64,000 bases of DNA from Epiperipatus broadwayi (taxonomy: Eukaryota; Onychophora; Udeonychophora; Euonychophora; Peripatidae), in contig JAQFVV010006215.1 in the NCBI GenBank assembly GCA_028023455.1, positions 7,861,230 to 7,925,229 on the forward strand, given 5' to 3'. The notes beneath the pieces are model-generated. The model was given only the letters and a program-made list of their open reading frames with translations. It ran no database searches and was not told the origin of the DNA. The position numbers were made by a program, and so were the translations under genes. Of this stretch, positions 25,868 through 37,560 are shown piece by piece; within the stretch, counting starts at the first letter, position 1; every line of letters begins with the position of its first letter.

Positions 25868-25886
25868 AGCCCTATGTTGGGCACCA
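25868..25886 (-). promoter_or_regulatory. Candidate retrotransposon primer-binding site
   Basis: The minus strand reads TGGTGCCCAACATAGGGCT. A leading TGG complements a tRNA CCA 3' end, and it lies three bases past GTTACA, a plausible LTR terminus ending in CA. Its place directly upstream of the gag-like region of the gypsy element supports the call. The priming tRNA was not identified. Confidence 0.6.
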
Positions 25887-25889
25887 AAT

Positions 25890-28800
25890 TGTAACTAAGT
25901 GACTGGGGATGAGTGAGAATGGGTAAATTGATTCTTTAAATGATTGTATGTATGAAAAGTCCCTTATTCAAATGCCATATAGGTTCTCTACACCCAAATT
26001 ATAACTGTATGAGAGAGGTGCTTTGTAAATTGGATAATAATTAGAGAACAAGAAACTATCAGTTATGTGTCAAGCTTTAATGGTAATTAATATGGAAATG
26101 TAGCCTTTAAAATGATATCCAGCAACTAAACAAATCAAACTCAATAATGAAAAGAATTTGTCCAGTTTTAATATATGTATATTTTAATTATTTTCAGATT
26201 TTAACCTTAAAATTCACTAATGAGACTTGATCACTTGCTAAATATGAAATAGAAACAGAATATTTTATTGAATCTAAACTATATGTACATACCAACTAAA
26301 TACACAGAATTTATCTAGTATCTTAATTCGTTAAATAATATAGATGGTTATTAGGGTATATACAAGTAATCAATAGCATTTCCTTATTCTCAGATAAAAT
26401 AATTATTAAAATCAAGTATTGCACTATGACCCACATATATAGATAAGTGATGTGATTCCAAAATAAATAAAGTACATGAAGTCACTTTAAATAAAATATT
26501 TGGTTCATCTTTTATTTATGATATATATTTTTTTATTATTTACAGTGGCAACAATAACAAAATAGCAAGAATGTATTCCATTTCCTAGGCTTCTCAACTG
26601 ATTTCTATGAAACTCATGTTGAGTGACATTTGATACTGATAAATTTTTTGTTTAAATCACATTTATGTTCAAGTGAAGATCATAAGACTAAATATGGCAT
26701 AATAATAATACTTGCTAATATCTAAATAGTTCAAGATCAGAGATTCTTTTCAATTCAAAAGAAATATATAATAAAATTATTTTTGTGTTCCTTAGAACTA
26801 CATTTCCGTTTTCTGGGATATTCAAATATGAATAATCTCTTAAAATAATGCTTTTTATTTAAAAACCAGACTTTAATTATGACGAAAGCACTATTGCATT
26901 TATATCACAAGTGACTTTATAAAGTCTAGTAAGGATTTTATCATCAAATTATAGTGGCTTTGATATATACCTTTTTATCATAAACACTTATAAACATTAC
27001 ATGGGTCTATGATTATGTATATATTATATACTCATATATAAAATATAATAGCAGACCTACCCTTCAAACATATCTTATAATTATTGAATCATTGGAAGTT
27101 ATATGCAAGTAAAAATATATTTCAATAATAATCATATCAAATTTTTAACATTTAAAATAGTCTTCATGTTAACCCAGATGCCAATAAAAGTTTACATAAC
27201 ATATTATATACAAATGCTATATGTGTTAGGTATATGTGTATGCATTATAAATAAATAAATAAAAAAACCTGTTAAAGAGCTATCTTTTCATGAAATACTG
27301 AATAAATAAACAACATGTGTCTACATGTTAGTTTTAAACCTTAATTATATTCAATTGACTTTTGCTTATATTTTTCCTTATTTTTATTAATAAGATAAAC
27401 AGTTATTTGAAGAGTCTCCTTTGATTCTGGGCTTGACTGTATTAATATAGCTGGTGGAGTCTTCTATTAATTAATGCTTGAATTTTTGAAGAATTTGAAT
27501 TGATTTTGAAATATTTTGGAAAATCAAGCTGAGCTGTAAGATAAAAATAATCAGAATTATTTGGAATGCTCCCATTGTATATTGTTTTTTTTTTTGTTCC
27601 GGAAAAGATAACCAGTAGCTCAATACAATTTTTCTTTTTTTACAGATGCTTGCCTGTTAATGATTCTTCATTCAGTGAAAACTCATAGATATAGGCCAAG
27701 AGGAATTAAGACATGGGCTAGTTTGTTTTCTCTACTCATGCATTTTTTGATCCATGTTCATTTCAAATAGAATTTTTTAATTTTTAGATGAATAAGATAA
27801 AATTAGCAAGAGTAAAACTTGTGCTAGCCTTTTGTATGTCATAAAAATAAAATGTACTCTTCATATGCCCCTTTTTTTTGAGTACATCATTGATATTTAT
27901 AGTATCTTAGATTTTTAGCTTCTAAAGGAAAATTCAGTTCAACTCTTATTGTTAATTCATGCATTTATTAATATTTTTTTTAACTTTCTCTTTGATTATT
28001 GTATTGCTGATTTTAAGAAAATAATAATCATAATACAGATAACTAATAAAATATATAAATAGTTTAAAGTACAAAAACAAATATATATATATATGTAAAC
28101 TTTAAATCTTTTTTTTTTTTTTTTTTGAAAATAAATAAATTCACATATATAAATTTTACCTTTCCTTTTATTATCACTTCCCAATATAATTTTCATATAA
28201 TTCCATTATCTATTTTGTATTTATTATTACTATTGCCTTCTCTTCACATCCATAAATAAATATTAACCTTGGAAGTGTGAAAGAAACGGGAAAAAATGTA
28301 TAATAACAATAAAATTAAAAAAGATAAATGAAAATAAAAAAGAATTAAAATGTTTTCTACTGTTATATATTAAAAGATATTGCAAGGCACATTAAATTTA
28401 AATAAATGAATATATATATATCCAACTGATTAAGATGTTTACTATCTTTTAATGATAAAGAATTCAGAATTTTTCAAATATTAAAAGAAAAATCTGCTTT
28501 ATATATATATTGTACCCTGACCATGGTGTGATGGATGTAAATAACGACAGCTAACTTCTAGCTCAGTCAAGATAAATTCTTTTTTGTACATAAAATTTCT
28601 ACAATACAAGTATCACTCATTTCAGGTCTTATACATTACATCTATCTTAATAAATTATTTAATTATAAAACATTAATAATCACGAGACTTGCTATTTAAT
28701 CATCCAGTACCCTTTTTCAACATTAAGCATATACCAAAAATATACACTCAATGTCTTAGGAATATCACCAAACACTACATTAAAATATCAATGCTACTCT

Positions 28801-31800
28801 CATGACAATTAAAATAAGCAGATTATGATTAATATTAAAATTTCCCAAGTTTAATTTAATTTTAACACAATACCATATTTATTTATCTATTAAAATGATT
28901 ATCCACTTTTTTATTAACATTTCTAAACTTAACATCTCAGGTAATTATTGTCTCTTAAAATAAATAAATAAATTTACATAACCAAATGTAAAGAGAGATT
29001 TTACTTACATCTAGTTACATTTAAAAGATATTTAAGAAACTAATATACTCATCAGTTTTTCCCCTTCAAAACAATTAACTATTTTTCTTATAAAATTGAC
29101 TAAAAATTAATTAAAATTATTAATTAATATTGGTCACTATTAATTATCGAATCATTTTATTTTATATGGTATACTACTTATCAGGCTTCATTATGATCAT
29201 TGAGTAAGATGAAGAAAAATTATATTAATTAATATTTTGGATTCAACATCAAATATCTTTAACAATCATATTTTTCTTATTTAGATTATGTGCAATACCC
29301 AATATTTTTAATTATTACAATATATGTGTGGAATGGACGATAAATAATGACTTGGAAAACAAAAAAAGTGACTCAACATTAATTTTAAAAACAACATTAA
29401 CATCACAGTAATAATAGAAAATTTAAGAAAAATTTACACATCTTATATTTATTTAAACAAATATCATATTATACAAAACTTAAAAATTAACAAAAAAAAA
29501 TATTTCTAATAAAATGTCATTTATATTTCACTTTAAAATTATTTACAACTAGAGTATAGTACATTTCATTCTTGACTCTGTGAATATTAAGATACTCCTT
29601 AATATTTCCATAATAAAATATACAACTTTTATTTTATTCCAATTGAATTATTTCACAAACATATTCTTTATAGTATCATTACTTTACTTTTACTCTTCCT
29701 ATTATATGGTGATTTAATTATAACTATAACTTATTATATTCTTTCTATATGTATTATTAGTCATAAAATATTTGATATGGCTCATTACTATATTGTTTAC
29801 AATAATATGAATAATTATCAGGTTTTCTTTTTAGTCTCATACCTCTTTTATTTCAGATATTCATTCTGTATTTTGATCTCTAATGTTCGAAAAAACATTT
29901 ATAAAATCTTTATTTTTTACATTTGTTTAACATATCATTTGTTCCATATTTAATTCTTTTTGAATTAAATGGATTTATTTTATTATCATTTGAAAGTTTA
30001 GCCATTACCATTACTTAAATATACAATTACTTAATACAATATATATATATACCAGTGTGATTTTCATGATTAAAGTGTGGGGTGGATACCTTATAAAACT
30101 AAGAAACAATGATATCATGGATTATGTAACTTTAAGGCCATATTTTTTGTGTCTACCTTAATTTCTATCTTGGCTTCTATTTTAAGTTTTTACAGATTTT
30201 TAGTAAAATATCACTATCCATATATCACAAATATTCTAACTTTATACTGCTTAATATTAGATAACATCCCTACCACTACAGGATTTCCCAATAAAACTAC
30301 TTTCCTATACCACTACTTTATATCAAACACTGTGTAAAATCCTTAGTATTGGATAAAAATATCATTTCTTAAAATAATATCCAAATATATTTTTAACATT
30401 TTCATACTTTGAACATACCAAGAAGATTTAAAAAAAACCCAAATAGTTTATGTTATAATTTATCATAAATTAAGTTATTCAGAGGTCAATTATATGTATA
30501 CATTTATAATCATATTAAAATTATAATAAATGTATTCACTCCTATCATATACCTTTAAGTAAGTATACATATAATAAATATTATACATTTATTTTACCTG
30601 ATTCCCGACTTAAACAATTCAATACCAGTATTTTATAGTAAAAAAAAAAATTAAAATTATCTTAATCATAATATTTTATCATTATTATCAATGACACACT
30701 GCTAGATATAACTTTTTTTACATTATAGAATCGTAATCAAAAACAAAAATTTTGATTTTTTTTTTTTATACCCAAAAATTTTAAATATTTAAATCTAAAA
30801 GTAACATATAAACAAATAATTATGAATATTTAAGACTATCTTAAAAACTAGTTCATATACTAAAGTAATAAAAACAAAATTTTCTTCAATTCTTTAAACT
30901 AAATATCATACTTTCCAGGGGAATATCTTGTTGATGTGATGACCGTAATTGACTGTTGCTTGAAACAAAAAAATTTCTTTCTCCCCTTCATGCTCTTCTC
31001 TATTTTTCTTAGCATAGATAGAAACATGACGAAAACCCAAATGTTAATTATCAATAATAATAAATTCTTATATTAAAAGTTCATAATTTTTACATTGATA
31101 AAAATTCCTTCACGTTTAGTAAATATATATTTTATTGTGTAATAAAGATATTTGTGATATTTTTCTTTCAGCATACTTTAAAATATTTACTAGTAGAATT
31201 ATAAAGTTCTCAGATTTGACTTCTGAGTACTTCATATTTATTTAACAAGTTAATACATCGACAATACTTAGACAATATTACATTTAGTAAATAAACTTTT
31301 AATAAAAATTAGTCTGCACTACATCTTATTTCTTTTAGGACATTATCATCCTAATAAAATCATTAATAAATTTATATCTGAGAATGTCAGTAGTTTTACT
31401 AAATAAAAGTAATTATTTTTATCATTATTAATGATTAGAATTAGTAGAAAATGTTCTCTATTATTCTGCATCTGGAAATTTAAAAAAAAAAATCCTTAGT
31501 CTCCTTTGCATTTTCTGTAGACAAAATGGTTTGCTAATCTGCAGGTTTTCTTATGAAAATATATATTTATCTTTTTGAATGTTTTATTTCCTTTCATTTA
31601 TCATAAGTGTACAGTCAGCTTCTGTAGTATACCAATGAGGATAATTTTGTTATTCCATAGTCAACTCATTAAATAAACTTCTTAAGATATCTCATTCTTT
31701 TAAATTTATAATTATTACTTTTGAGGTTAACATAATATTTCAATAAATTTATACTTAAACTTTTAAGATGAAATATAGTTTTATTCCTTAAAATTTTATT

Positions 31801-33822
31801 GATTTTCCTCTAATCATCTGCTCAACCTATGTTTAGAGGAATATTTCACAATACCTAATTGGTTAATTACTCCAGATGTTTGATAAAAAAAAGTAAATAT
31901 TAATTAGTCTAAACTTTTAAAATGATTTTATAACTAATATTATGAGATTAATATTTTCTCAATTTTAATAATGCCAAATTTAAACTTTTAATAATAATAT
32001 ACTCCTAACTCAAATTTTGATACTTAAAGGTTTTAATTCACATTATTACTATAACTATTAATTTTAGAAACTTATGAAATTGATATAATAAAATAGCATT
32101 TATGATTTAAATAAGTAATAAATTGAATTGAGAAACGGGAAGTAAATTTAATTTATTATTAAAGTAGTGTGTGTGCACACCTATTAACACACCTCATTTT
32201 TCATTTATTTTATTATTAATTAAATGATTTTAAAACAAATAAGTAGCAATTTTTTATTGACTAGTAATAATTATAAAAATATTAACTTTTATTAATTATA
32301 ACTATTGATTTATAATATTATATAATTATAACTTATTTATTTTAATTTTAAAATAAATAACACAATTTATATTTCAAATTTATAACTTGAATAGATTGTA
32401 TTGTTTTAAGGAAAATTAACTTAAGTTTATTATTATAGAAACAATGTATTTTAATTTCTCCTACAAATTAAATAATAAATAATAATCATTATATAAAATT
32501 CAAAATTTTGATTAAAATTGACCATTATTTACAACCATGTAATGATGTAACAAAATAGAAAGGCTACAATATATATATATATATCAATAGATATAATCAA
32601 TTGTTAGGATTGAGCCATCCAATCCCCTTACAAACAACATGCTATGTCATTACCCTTTCTAACAAGAGAGTGAAGTATAGAACAGCCAAGTTGATTATAG
32701 ATCTAGATAATTTATTTTGCATTAAAAATTTATTGATTTCATAGTTTGTTATTTTGTTATACCAGTTTAAATAGATGAAATATATCTAGTGTGTTTGTAA
32801 AATGAATTTTTCTATAATATTTTTTGAGAATGATGAGAAATGTAGATTTTGAGATGAAAACTAATTTTAGTTTATTTTTTGTCAAATGTGATGAAAACTT
32901 AGTAATTATAGTAAAACTGTGTATAGCAATTAAAAAATTTTGACTTGGTTTATAGGAAAGAAATATCTGGAAATATGCTTTCAGAAAAGTTGATATGATA
33001 AAGTTATTACAGAGTTGATAATTTGATGTCATCTATATTCGGAAATTATTTGAGAAAGTTGTAGCAGGAAGTGTAATATCAGCTTCAATTTGATGGAATT
33101 AAATGAAAAAGAAATCAGTTAATGAAAGTATAGGCATCTGTATAATCTAAGTGTACAAAAAGTAACACCTGGGGGTAATTTATTTAAAAATAGAAAAAAA
33201 CTATCTCTAATTCAAATCATCTACTAGGATCTTAAGGCTTGGTGTTATAGGATTTTTTTATGCATATTATGAAACACAAAGCATATGTCAATAATATAGA
33301 ATGTATTTGAATAATGAATGAGATTATGATGGAATTGACTTAAATAAGTGATATACATTGTAATAGATAATCCATTTTTAATTGATGATTGCTTGAGCTG
33401 GGTAAAAAATTTGTTTTATTGAGAAAGTGATTATTTTTTATCTATTACTAATTTGTACTATTACTTTTGATGAATTATGCAGTTTGTTTTATGTTTATGG
33501 AGATGCTTTTTATTATTATTTCATAGTGAGACTTGACAATGTGTGTTTTGTACAAACGGATATATTTGCCATTCTTGTTGGATTTGAGTTTAATAATGCT
33601 TATATATTAAATTATGCATAACATAGTAATTACTTATAAATCACAGATTATAATGCATTATTATTCCTTAATGATTTATTATTGATAAAAAATTTCAAGA
33701 GTTTAAACTTGTATAAATATATGAAGTGAAAATATTTTCTTAAGCAAATAAATAATATGTGGAAATAAAATTTGCAGGTCATTTTAAAAAGTTTTAATTG
33801 GAAAAAAAAATTGATTTGTCTA
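25890..33822. other. No gene recognised; long AT-rich spacer
   Basis: About 8 kb has no identifiable exon or transposon protein. The first few hundred bases may be the 5' LTR of the gypsy element (starting TGTAACTAAGTGACTGGGG at 25890), but the far boundary was not found. Short GC-richer pieces next to (AT)n runs at about 28500-28570, 30037-30095 and 32565-32700 look like SINE tails without a clear B box. The sequence is otherwise simple, AT-rich and full of chance ORFs. Confidence 0.5.
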
Positions 33823-34389
33823 TCTTACATTGTCTAATCATCAACACCGCTTGATGGCGCTATTGCTAGTGAAAAACAAATAGATATAATGTTACCAGGC
33901 TGTTTTTATTTTGTTGATTTATGTTTTTAATTTTTGGATTTGTTTTATTTTTTTAACCGGTTTTATATATATTTCTTAAAAATAAATAAATTGTTGGGTT
34001 TTTTTTTTTGGCTTTTTAAAACATTGTCTTTTTTTTTTTTAAAACCAACATTTCTTTTTTCCGGTCTTTTTTTTTTTTTTATTAAGAAACTTTTTTTTTT
34101 CCAGTCTTTTTTCTTGTTTTTGAAGAATTTTTTTTTTTTGTCATTTACCGTGTTTTTTTATTCATAAACAAATACATAGAAATTGCTTTTTCACTTTTCT
34201 TTTTTGTTCAAATTTTGTATTTACATTATTTGGCTTTGAACTTAAGCAGCCAAAAAAAAAATATATAAAAACGGTTGCAAAACAAACAACAACAACAAAC
34301 TTTCTATTTTATAGAGACACAAACAATATCATTTCAGTACTGCTGCAAATTCATCTCTTCTAAGATGGCACAAAACACGTCTTGATTCT

Positions 34390-35191
34390 TTTTCAGACAT
34401 CACAGAAATTCTGCTATGTAGTTGTCAAGATCTTCTCTCCAGGTGCCTCATGTTCGCTTGTTTCGCCACTTGAGAGAACCCCAAAGGCGTTCAATGGTCT
34501 GGGTATGCACACCAGTGTCAGGATCGACGAAATTGTGTTTGGGATTGACTCTCATGTGGTGAAATCCGGAAGCTTACAATTCAGAAGTTCTGGATCCATT
34601 CCAGCACTCAGAATGGATGCTGGAACCAGGCCTGATGTTCTCACGGATGGACTGCATAAGGACCGGGAGGGTACAGTTGCCACAGAACACAATCGCCTGT
34701 CTCACGATAGACAAATCCACTGTTGCGGAGGATTTCTGCCCTGGTGATTTTTTCCGTTGACTCAATATGGTTTCGTCGACTAAACACTGTCATACCGGGA
34801 CTGCCGATTTGGTGGCTTGGATGAGAAACAAGGCTTTCCCGACAGAGCTGTCATCATATTCCTTATGGCATTTTGACACATTTCTAACTCAGCTCCAATA
34901 TGCTTCACTTTAAGCTCATCCCGGCTCCAATAATAAATTAGCCATACCGCTTGCGAAAAAGCAATTCGGCAGCCTTCAAACCATGTTTCATGATGGAATG
35001 GAACACCTTCAGCGACATTGACGCGATTGACATTCCATTTCAAATGTTTGACAATGCCTTAATTTCATTAAACCACAACAAAAACAGTTTCTGGGTGGGT
35101 AAAATATTTTTTTCGGTTGAAGGAAGGCCACTGCATCTGCTTCTGTAGCAGGTAAATCTAAAAACTTCAGCGCCAAACGGTCGTCTGGCAT
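34390..35191 (-). pseudogene. Merlin (ISXO2/IS1016-type) transposase, frameshifted
   Basis: Reading starts at 35191 (MPDDRLALKFLDLPATEADA, then VAFLQ), with an N-terminal Cys motif CFCCGLMKLRH...MECQSRQCR, the zinc-binding head of IS1016-type transposases. A frame change leads to GVPFHHETWFEG and AVWLIYYWSRDELKVKHIG (35043-34780), the linker helix region. Then CLVDETILSQRKKS supplies the first catalytic Asp, RENIRPGSSIHSECW the second block (usually HSDCW; here Glu replaces Asp), and, after another frameshift, VDPDTGVHTQTIERLWG the third with its Glu. About 265 residues are spanned, close to full length. At least two frameshifts and the altered second acidic residue argue it is dead. Confidence 0.9.
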
Positions 35192-35552
35192 TTAACTGTT
35201 TTGATTTCGAAAAAGTATTGGAAAGTGCGCGACTTGATCGTGAACTTTGCTGAATCGTGATTTACACTCCTCATTTAGTGAGAATTCGTTACAATTTTTA
35301 CTAACTCACATAAATTACAATGCATTTAACCAAAAAAAAAAATTCTAATATTCTTTTCATCATTACAACTGCAGAAACCTTCATATCATACGCTGTACAA
35401 TACTCAAGAATAATGTTTCTAGCGAGTGTCGCAACTCATCGCAAATAATGTTCACATGCTAGCGATATTGGGGAAGGGTGCACTTCAACAACATCTTAGG
35501 GTTTGAACAGTTTACAGGCCGTAAGATCTATGAGCGGCCTTATAAACAGCAT

Positions 35553-35577
35553 ATTTCTGTGCTTTAGCATAGAAACA
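35553..35577. repeat. Subterminal hairpin module of M1
   Basis: ATTTCTGTGCTTTAGCATAG plus AAAC forms a short inverted repeat beside CAGCGCC in the terminal repeat. The preceding bases (GCGGCC..TAAACAGCAT) also resemble those before the last hairpin of M3 (GCCGCC..TAAACGGCAT). Confidence 0.7.
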
Positions 35578-35619
35578 GCGCCATCGAGTCGTGTGGATGA
35601 TCAGACGATGTATTACCAA

Positions 35620-37020
35620 GTATTTTAACCTTAGACTTTTTTAAAATTTATTTTAAATTAACTTTAATGTGGTAAACATTTCTCAATTCTGAAACAAAGA
35701 AAAACATTACATGACTCCAATTTACATAATGCTTTTCAAGAACAAAGTATGTTACTCCAATTTTGCCATCTATAATAAGCTAGATTAATCAATAGTTTGT
35801 CCTATTAAAAAAATACAGATGGCCTTGATTCATATGCAAAACTCCTCAGTGTTGAAAGCTATAAACCAGAAGCTAATCATTCTTATATTATGTAGCTGTA
35901 CAAGTTATGAACTTTATAAATGGAAGGATTTTATATATTATGATCTTGAAAGTATCCGTTTTAAAGTCATTTCATTTATTTACTCAATTTTTAATTTCAT
36001 TCTTACTACTGCAATTTTTATATGATGATTGTAAAAAATTTAAATGATTTATAACAATTTTGATAGAAAATCCACATGTTCAGAAGAGGCTGTAGTTGTA
36101 CAGTAAAATATAGAGGTATCATTGGGATTAAGAAATAAGGACCAAAACCCAAAATATATGGTTGAGTGATCAAACAGGTATGTTTCTTGTTAAGAAAATT
36201 AATGGGAATTAGGATGAAAACATATTATCAGAAAAAATCAGAATAAATGGTCATTTGAAGTCTTTGAGATTATAAAACATATAAATAAATCATGCATGAG
36301 GTAGATAGTTGAGTTAAAAAGTTTTTTTAATAATTTGGAGAAAAGAAATTATAAAGTAAAAAACTGAATTATACTCAGAGAAAAATTCATCCTGCAATAA
36401 ATCATGTATTGTTGAAATTGATATATATATTTAAATACAGAATTATATACATATATGAATTATAAAGTGAGTTATTTTACATGCTTATTTTTGTTTATAA
36501 TTTTATTAGCATCCAAATAACAATTTTAAAATATTTAATATGGATTTTCAAATTTTCTGGGATGTAATAGCTTTTGGTGGGGTGTTATATTACATTCATG
36601 GAACAAGAATTTATACATAAAAAAAATTAAACTTTTCATAAAAAGAATGTTTTTTTTATTTAACATTAGGATTTTGGTATAAAATTAATTAAGAAATTTT
36701 TGTTATGGTTTTAGAAAATTTGTAAATTTTACTGTTTGACTATTTGTGTTTGGTATTTTGTGAATGATTTATATATCTAGATAGCCATGCCAAATAATCA
36801 TCAGTGTTGATCAAGCATATTACTGTTTTGGCAGCGATATCTTATTACAGAACCTATTAGAAGGCAAGCACTTAACATACGTAAAAGTATACACACACGT
36901 ATGTAATTTATTTATGTTTATAGCTTTACATTTACTAATATATTATCTATATTTTTTGATTCATTTATAGTTGAAAATCTAGAGATAAGCAAGCACCTTT
37001 TTAAAAAAAGTTAAAATTAT
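35620..37020. other. No gene recognised; probable PFDN1 intron sequence
   Basis: AT-rich sequence directly upstream of the PFDN1 exon at 37028. No other exon was found. The 68-codon ORF at 35819-36025 lacks any recognisable motif or splice context. Confidence 0.45.
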
Positions 37021-37027
37021 TTTGCAG

Positions 37028-37112
37028 GTTCATTTATTCATCCATTCCTGATGTTCGTAAAAACCTCCAAATTAAAGTTCAAATAGGAGAAGAAAAAATC
37101 AAAAGTTTAGAG
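37028..37112 (+). CDS. PFDN1: Prefoldin subunit 1, penultimate coding exon
   Basis: The exon follows a TTTTGCAG acceptor and supplies the last base of a split codon plus 28 codons: FIYSSIPDVRKNLQIKVQIG then EEKIKSLE. It aligns without gaps to the segment of prefoldin subunit 1 that in human follows 'GVGR' (MFILQSKEAIHS...EEKIKELE), so the split codon is probably Met. The region is the start of the C-terminal coiled-coil helix of this beta-type prefoldin subunit, which helps form the chaperone's tentacles that hold unfolded actin and tubulin. It ends in phase 0 and joins the exon at 60819 in frame. The donor is GAG|GCAAGT, a GC-AG rather than GT-AG site. Earlier exons were not found and probably lie upstream of the window. 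Confidence 0.88.
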
Positions 37113-37157
37113 GCAAGTTTAAAATCAATTTTTAGTTAATAAAATTGAATTGTTGTT

Positions 37158-37200
37158 ATTGTTATTATTATCATCATCATCATTATTTTTTTTTCTACCA
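37158..37200 (+). repeat. Trinucleotide microsatellite
   Basis: A run of TTGTTATTGTTATTATTATC followed by CATCATCATCATTA and a T run. TGATGATGATGA-type tails mark 3' ends of some LINEs (compare LINE B near 62895), so this could be the tail of the adjacent minus-strand fragment. Confidence 0.6.
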
Positions 37201-37269
37201 TAATTAATGAAAAAGATGTCTACATAAATTTATTGAAGAGTAATTCAGGATATTTTATTATTTATGTAT

Positions 37270-37560
37270 TTATTAAGTAATACACAATACATAAAAAATA
37301 AATTAACTCCAAACAAGAAGATACTTGTGTGAAAGGTTATTCATAATAACAAACAAATTCCAAAATTAATTATAAAAAAAAAGAAGAAAAGCATATATAT
37401 ATACATTAATCATATGCAAAACATATAACAAACAATAATTACAATCAAATAAAAAAACAACAACACATGTATACATTAATTGTGCAATACATAGCACTGA
37501 ATAAATTTACAAAGGGTAGCATAATAATAAATAAAAATAGATACAATGCAATATGACAAT
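37270..37560 (-). repeat. Diverged fragment related to LINE C, with empty Tigger site
   Basis: The segment resembles 44395-44417 joined to 45711-45890: TACACAATACATAAAAAATA here versus ACACAATA | TATAAAAAATAT there, then shared AACTCCAAA, TTATTCATAATA, AAAATTAATT, TACATTAATCAT and so on. The two flanks that are 1.3 kb apart at LINE C are contiguous here, so this copy shows the site without the Tigger-like insertion. It lies in the PFDN1 intron 160 bases after the exon. Confidence 0.65.

Larger units (their letters stand above)
21480..25886 (-). mobile_element. Ty3/gypsy LTR retrotransposon, decayed and lacking integrase
   Basis: On the minus strand, a primer-binding site (25886-25868) is followed by a gag-like coiled-coil region, a protease remnant near 23200-23000, reverse transcriptase (about 22960-22150), and RNase H (about 21900-21520). 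The recognisable sequence stops after the RNase H/connection motif NGTDILSRNP near 21550; no integrase was found. A 5' LTR should begin at about 25890 on the plus strand, where TGTAAC follows the primer site, but its other end and the second LTR were not identified. The copy is therefore 3'-truncated or rearranged. Confidence 0.82.
33826..35612 (-). mobile_element. M1: Merlin-like DNA transposon with transposase remnant
   Basis: Inverted ends match over about 45 bases: TACATTGTCTAATCATC at 33826 versus, read inward from 35612, TACATCGTCTGATCATC, then CGATGGCGCTGTTTCTA in the right end versus TGATGGCGCTATTGCTA in the left. The outer ends may extend further (a GGTT start exists on the right), and no clean 8-bp duplication was found. 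Inside, the minus strand encodes an ISXO2/IS1016-type transposase, diagnostic of Merlin. The left third (33900-34230) is extremely T-rich. The right end carries the hairpin module (35553-35577) shared with M2 and M3. Confidence 0.85.

Noticed and set aside
33427-33621. 64-codon plus-strand ORF with hydrophobic residues
   Set aside because: Its composition is that expected from T-rich DNA, with no homology or splice context.
34382-34747. 121-codon plus-strand ORF
   Set aside because: It is antisense to the ISXO2-type transposase remnant, whose catalytic blocks are on the minus strand.
1-37027. Upstream PFDN1 exons
   Set aside because: I looked for an exon ending in a GVGR-like motif in the right phase before a donor, but none was convincing; they may lie outside the window.
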